A stretch of 9,476 nt of DNA from Anaerolineae bacterium (lineage in GTDB: Bacteria; Chloroflexota; Anaerolineae; Promineifilales; Promineifilaceae). A model generated the notes under the pieces. It ran no database searches, had not been told where the DNA came from, and saw only the letters and a list, made by a program, of their open reading frames with translations. Positions 7,908 to 9,476 of the stretch are shown piece after piece. Where the stretch lies: the NCBI GenBank assembly GCA_028277515.1, contig JANQGC010000360.1:1-9476 (forward strand), in the 5' to 3' direction. Numbering within the stretch: position 1 is the first letter of the stretch; the number at the start of each line of letters is the position of its first letter. Both the position numbers and the translations under genes were made by a program.

Positions 7908-7999
7908 GTCAGTGGGCAGTAATCAGTGAAACAGTGAGCAGTGGTCAGTCACTGTTTACTGACAACTGTTTACTGACAACTGTTTACTGTCCACTGCTT
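7908..7999. repeat. 7-bp-periodic imperfect inverted repeat between serS and cyclase B
   Basis: The left half (7908-7950) is a run of heptamers of form NNCAGTN: GTCAGTG, GGCAGTA, ATCAGTG, AACAGTG, AGCAGTG, GTCAGTC, with one extra base at 7929. The right half holds three tandem 14-mers, ACTGTTTACTGACA (7951-7964 and 7965-7978) and a variant ending GTCC (7979-7992). The right half is broadly the reverse complement of the left, so the region can fold into a long imperfect hairpin centred on CAGTCACTG near 7950. The pattern runs up to the serS stop at 8010. It resembles the short-period intergenic repeats known in cyanobacteria and filamentous bacteria. It may end or stabilise the serS transcript; this is not shown. 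Confidence 0.85.
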
Positions 8000-8009
8000 G
8001 ACTCGCCAC

Positions 8010-9290
8010 TCACTCTCCCGGCCGCAACACATCAAGCCCCAGACGCGGTCGTAAAACCTCAGGCACGGGCACGCTGCCGTCTGCTTGCTGAAACTGTTCC
8101 AGGATAGCCGGCACCAGGCGACTGGTGGCCAAACCGGAGCCGTTGAGCGTGTGCATGTAGCGGTTTTTGCCCGAATCTTTATCTTTATAGCGCGCCATGC
8201 CGCGGCGCGCCTGGTATTCACGGGCGTTGGAAATTGAACTGACTTCCTTATAGCCGATGCTGGGAATCCAGACTTCCACATCATAGGTCTTGGCCATGGC
8301 CGCGCTCATATCATCGGCCGCCAGCAAGGATGTCTGGTAATGTAAACCCAATCCTTCGACTAGAACTTCTGCTTTACGCACCAGTTCTTGATGCAGTTCC
8401 TCCGACTGCCGGGGATGAGTGTAGAGGAACATTTCCACTTTATTGAACTGGCTGCCGCGTAAGGTTCCGCGCTCGGAGGTGCGATAGCCACCGCTCTCGC
8501 GCCGATAGCAGGGGGTATAGGAGAAAAGCTTTACGGGCAGTTCTTCTTCGGGAATGATTTCATCCCGGTAATAATTGACGAGCGCCGTTTCGGCCGTTGG
8601 CAGTAGAAAAAGTGGTTTGCCCCCGACTTCATAATTGAGCAGGTAGACATCCTCCTCAAATTTAGGGAACTGCCCGGCAGCATAGCCACTTTCATAGGTC
8701 AGCAGATGGGGCGGCAGCATGAACGTATAACCATCTTTCAGGTGCTCTTCAATGAAGTAGTTGAGCAGTGCCCATTCCAATAACGCCCCTGTTCCGATAT
8801 ATATCCAGGAACCGGACCCGCCCAGCTTGACGCCTCGCTCATAATCGATCAAGCCTAAATCCGTGGCCAGATCGACATGATCTTTCGGCTGGAAATCAAA
8901 CTGTGGTTGTTCGCCGAACTGCTTGACCGGCACATTGTTTTCTTTGCCGCCCGGCGGAACTTCCTCATCGGGAATATTGGGCAGGCTGATCAGGAATTCT
9001 TGAATCTGCTCGTTAATGTCTGCCAGATCACCGTCCAGGACCTTGATTTCGGCCGAAATATCTTTCATTTCCGCGACCACATCAACGATTGATTCCCCCT
9101 CAGAACGCAGCTTTTTAATACGATCATTGGTCTGGTTGCGCTGCATTTTTAAGGATTCGCTCTCCTGGATCAACCGGCGTCTTTCATCATCCCACTCCAG
9201 GAACTGGTCAAAAGAAAGGTCCAGCCCACGTTTATTCAGTGCCTCGCTCAAGGCGGTTGGATCTTTTCTGATCTGTTGAATGGCAATCAT
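8010..9290 (-). CDS. serS: Seryl-tRNA synthetase
   Basis: This 426-residue class II aminoacyl-tRNA synthetase has the normal length for bacterial SerRS. It charges tRNA-Ser, and tRNA-Sec where present, with serine from ATP in the cytoplasm, as a homodimer. Residues about 30-100 form the long antiparallel coiled coil that grips the tRNA variable arm. The catalytic domain follows: the LPTAE motif (230-234), motif 2 with YRRE (262-265) and QFNKVE (281-286), the EVSSISN serine-pocket region (349-355), QARR (360-363), and motif 3 NGSGLATSR (383-391) with its conserved Arg391. It ends with DGSVPVPEVLRP (404-415), a typical SerRS tail. The ATG at 9290 begins MIAIQQIRKDP, matching family starts, and has a GGGAG site 10 nt upstream. 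An in-frame TTG at 9392 lies in the terminal repeat and is rejected. No T-box leader is seen. A TATACT -10-like box lies at 9365-9360, without a good -35. Confidence 0.98.
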   Translation of the reverse strand: MIAIQQIRKDPTALSEALNKRGLDLSFDQFLEWDDERRRLIQESESLKMQRNQTNDRIKKLRSEGESIVDVVAEMKDISAEIKVLDGDLADINEQIQEFLISLPNIPDEEVPPGGKENNVPVKQFGEQPQFDFQPKDHVDLATDLGLIDYERGVKLGGSGSWIYIGTGALLEWALLNYFIEEHLKDGYTFMLPPHLLTYESGYAAGQFPKFEEDVYLLNYEVGGKPLFLLPTAETALVNYYRDEIIPEEELPVKLFSYTPCYRRESGGYRTSERGTLRGSQFNKVEMFLYTHPRQSEELHQELVRKAEVLVEGLGLHYQTSLLAADDMSAAMAKTYDVEVWIPSIGYKEVSSISNAREYQARRGMARYKDKDSGKNRYMHTLNGSGLATSRLVPAILEQFQQADGSVPVPEVLRPRLGLDVLRPGE

Positions 9291-9300
9291 AACGCTTAAA

Positions 9301-9306
9301 CTCCCT
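9301..9306 (-). promoter_or_regulatory. Shine-Dalgarno of serS
   Basis: The minus strand reads AGGGAG followed by a 10-nt spacer and the ATG at 9290. The site decides the start in favour of MIAIQQ over the upstream TTG at 9392. Confidence 0.7.
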
Positions 9307-9377
9307 GTTTTATCGCGATTAAGTTTCCTGCATTTTACACGGTATGAGTTATTTGAGAAAGTATAGCCCGTAGAACA

Positions 9378-9476
9378 ACAGGGCAGTTCCAAAGTCAGAT
9401 TCGTAACCGCGATTTCACAATCGCGTTCTTGTGCATACGCCAGAGCGCGAAAAATGATTTCGCGGTTACGGTACGA
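9378..9476. repeat. Right copy of 99-bp terminal inverted repeat
   Basis: This is the exact reverse complement of bases 1-99, with the same nested hairpins. Its inner edge at 9378 lies 87 nt upstream of the serS start codon, so any serS promoter must lie in or just inside it. An in-frame TTG in this repeat is what extends the serS open frame upstream to 9392. The corresponding TTG at 85 in the left copy opens a short frame that does not look like a gene. No transposase, integrase or replication gene lies between the copies. Confidence 0.95.

Noticed and set aside
7908..7999. CRISPR array
   Set aside because: Periodicity is 7 and 14 bp without unique spacers, and no cas genes are nearby.
9291..9377. 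T-box riboswitch in the serS leader
   Set aside because: The leader inside the repeat edge is only 87 nt and has no T-box consensus or antiterminator-like structure.
9291..9392. N-terminal extension of SerRS from TTG at 9392
   Set aside because: The start lies in the terminal repeat. The extra 34 residues do not resemble SerRS, and the internal ATG at 9290 has a Shine-Dalgarno and the normal family N-terminus.
1..9476. Composite transposon or insertion sequence bounded by the 99-bp inverted repeats
   Set aside because: No transposase or integrase is encoded between the repeats and the cargo includes serS. No flanking target duplication can be seen because the window ends at the repeats.

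Overview
The window looks like a bacterial chromosomal fragment, most likely from a Chloroflexota (Anaerolineae-like) genome. The lineage call is an inference. It rests on roughly 50% GC, a SerRS with the 'EVSSISNAREYQARR'-type active-site region, very large soluble cyclase-ATPase-TPR proteins in tandem, and 7-bp-periodic intergenic repeats. All four genes I can support lie on the minus strand; the plus-strand ORFs are antisense shadows.

Layout, read along the minus strand from high to low coordinates: serS (seryl-tRNA synthetase, 8010-9290); a 7-bp-periodic imperfect inverted repeat (about 7908-7999); a sigma70-like promoter (7865-7894); cyclase paralogue B (4296-7823), whose class III cyclase active site looks largely intact; a perfect 33-bp nested palindrome (4269-4301) that contains the stop codon of B; cyclase paralogue A (672-4259), whose cyclase domain has lost key catalytic residues while its P-loop ATPase remains intact; a 199-nt spacer; and a small flavin-binding dodecin (266-472). 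Bases 1-265 hold no gene I can support.

The two large proteins share one architecture: a short conserved N-terminal helix, a class III nucleotidyl cyclase domain, a STAND/AAA_16-like ATPase and a long TPR array. They are tandem duplicates, probably co-transcribed from the promoter before B. A reasonable inference is that one makes a cyclic nucleotide and the degenerate one serves as a regulator or partner. serS and the dodecin are ordinary housekeeping or flavin-storage genes with no obvious functional link to them.

The window begins and ends with the same 99 bp in opposite orientation, an exact terminal inverted repeat. The repeat can itself fold into paired hairpins. There is no transposase or replication gene between the copies. 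The exact 99-bp length equals a common assembler k-mer size, so the simplest reading is a contig cut at two inverted copies of a dispersed genomic repeat, not a linear replicon.
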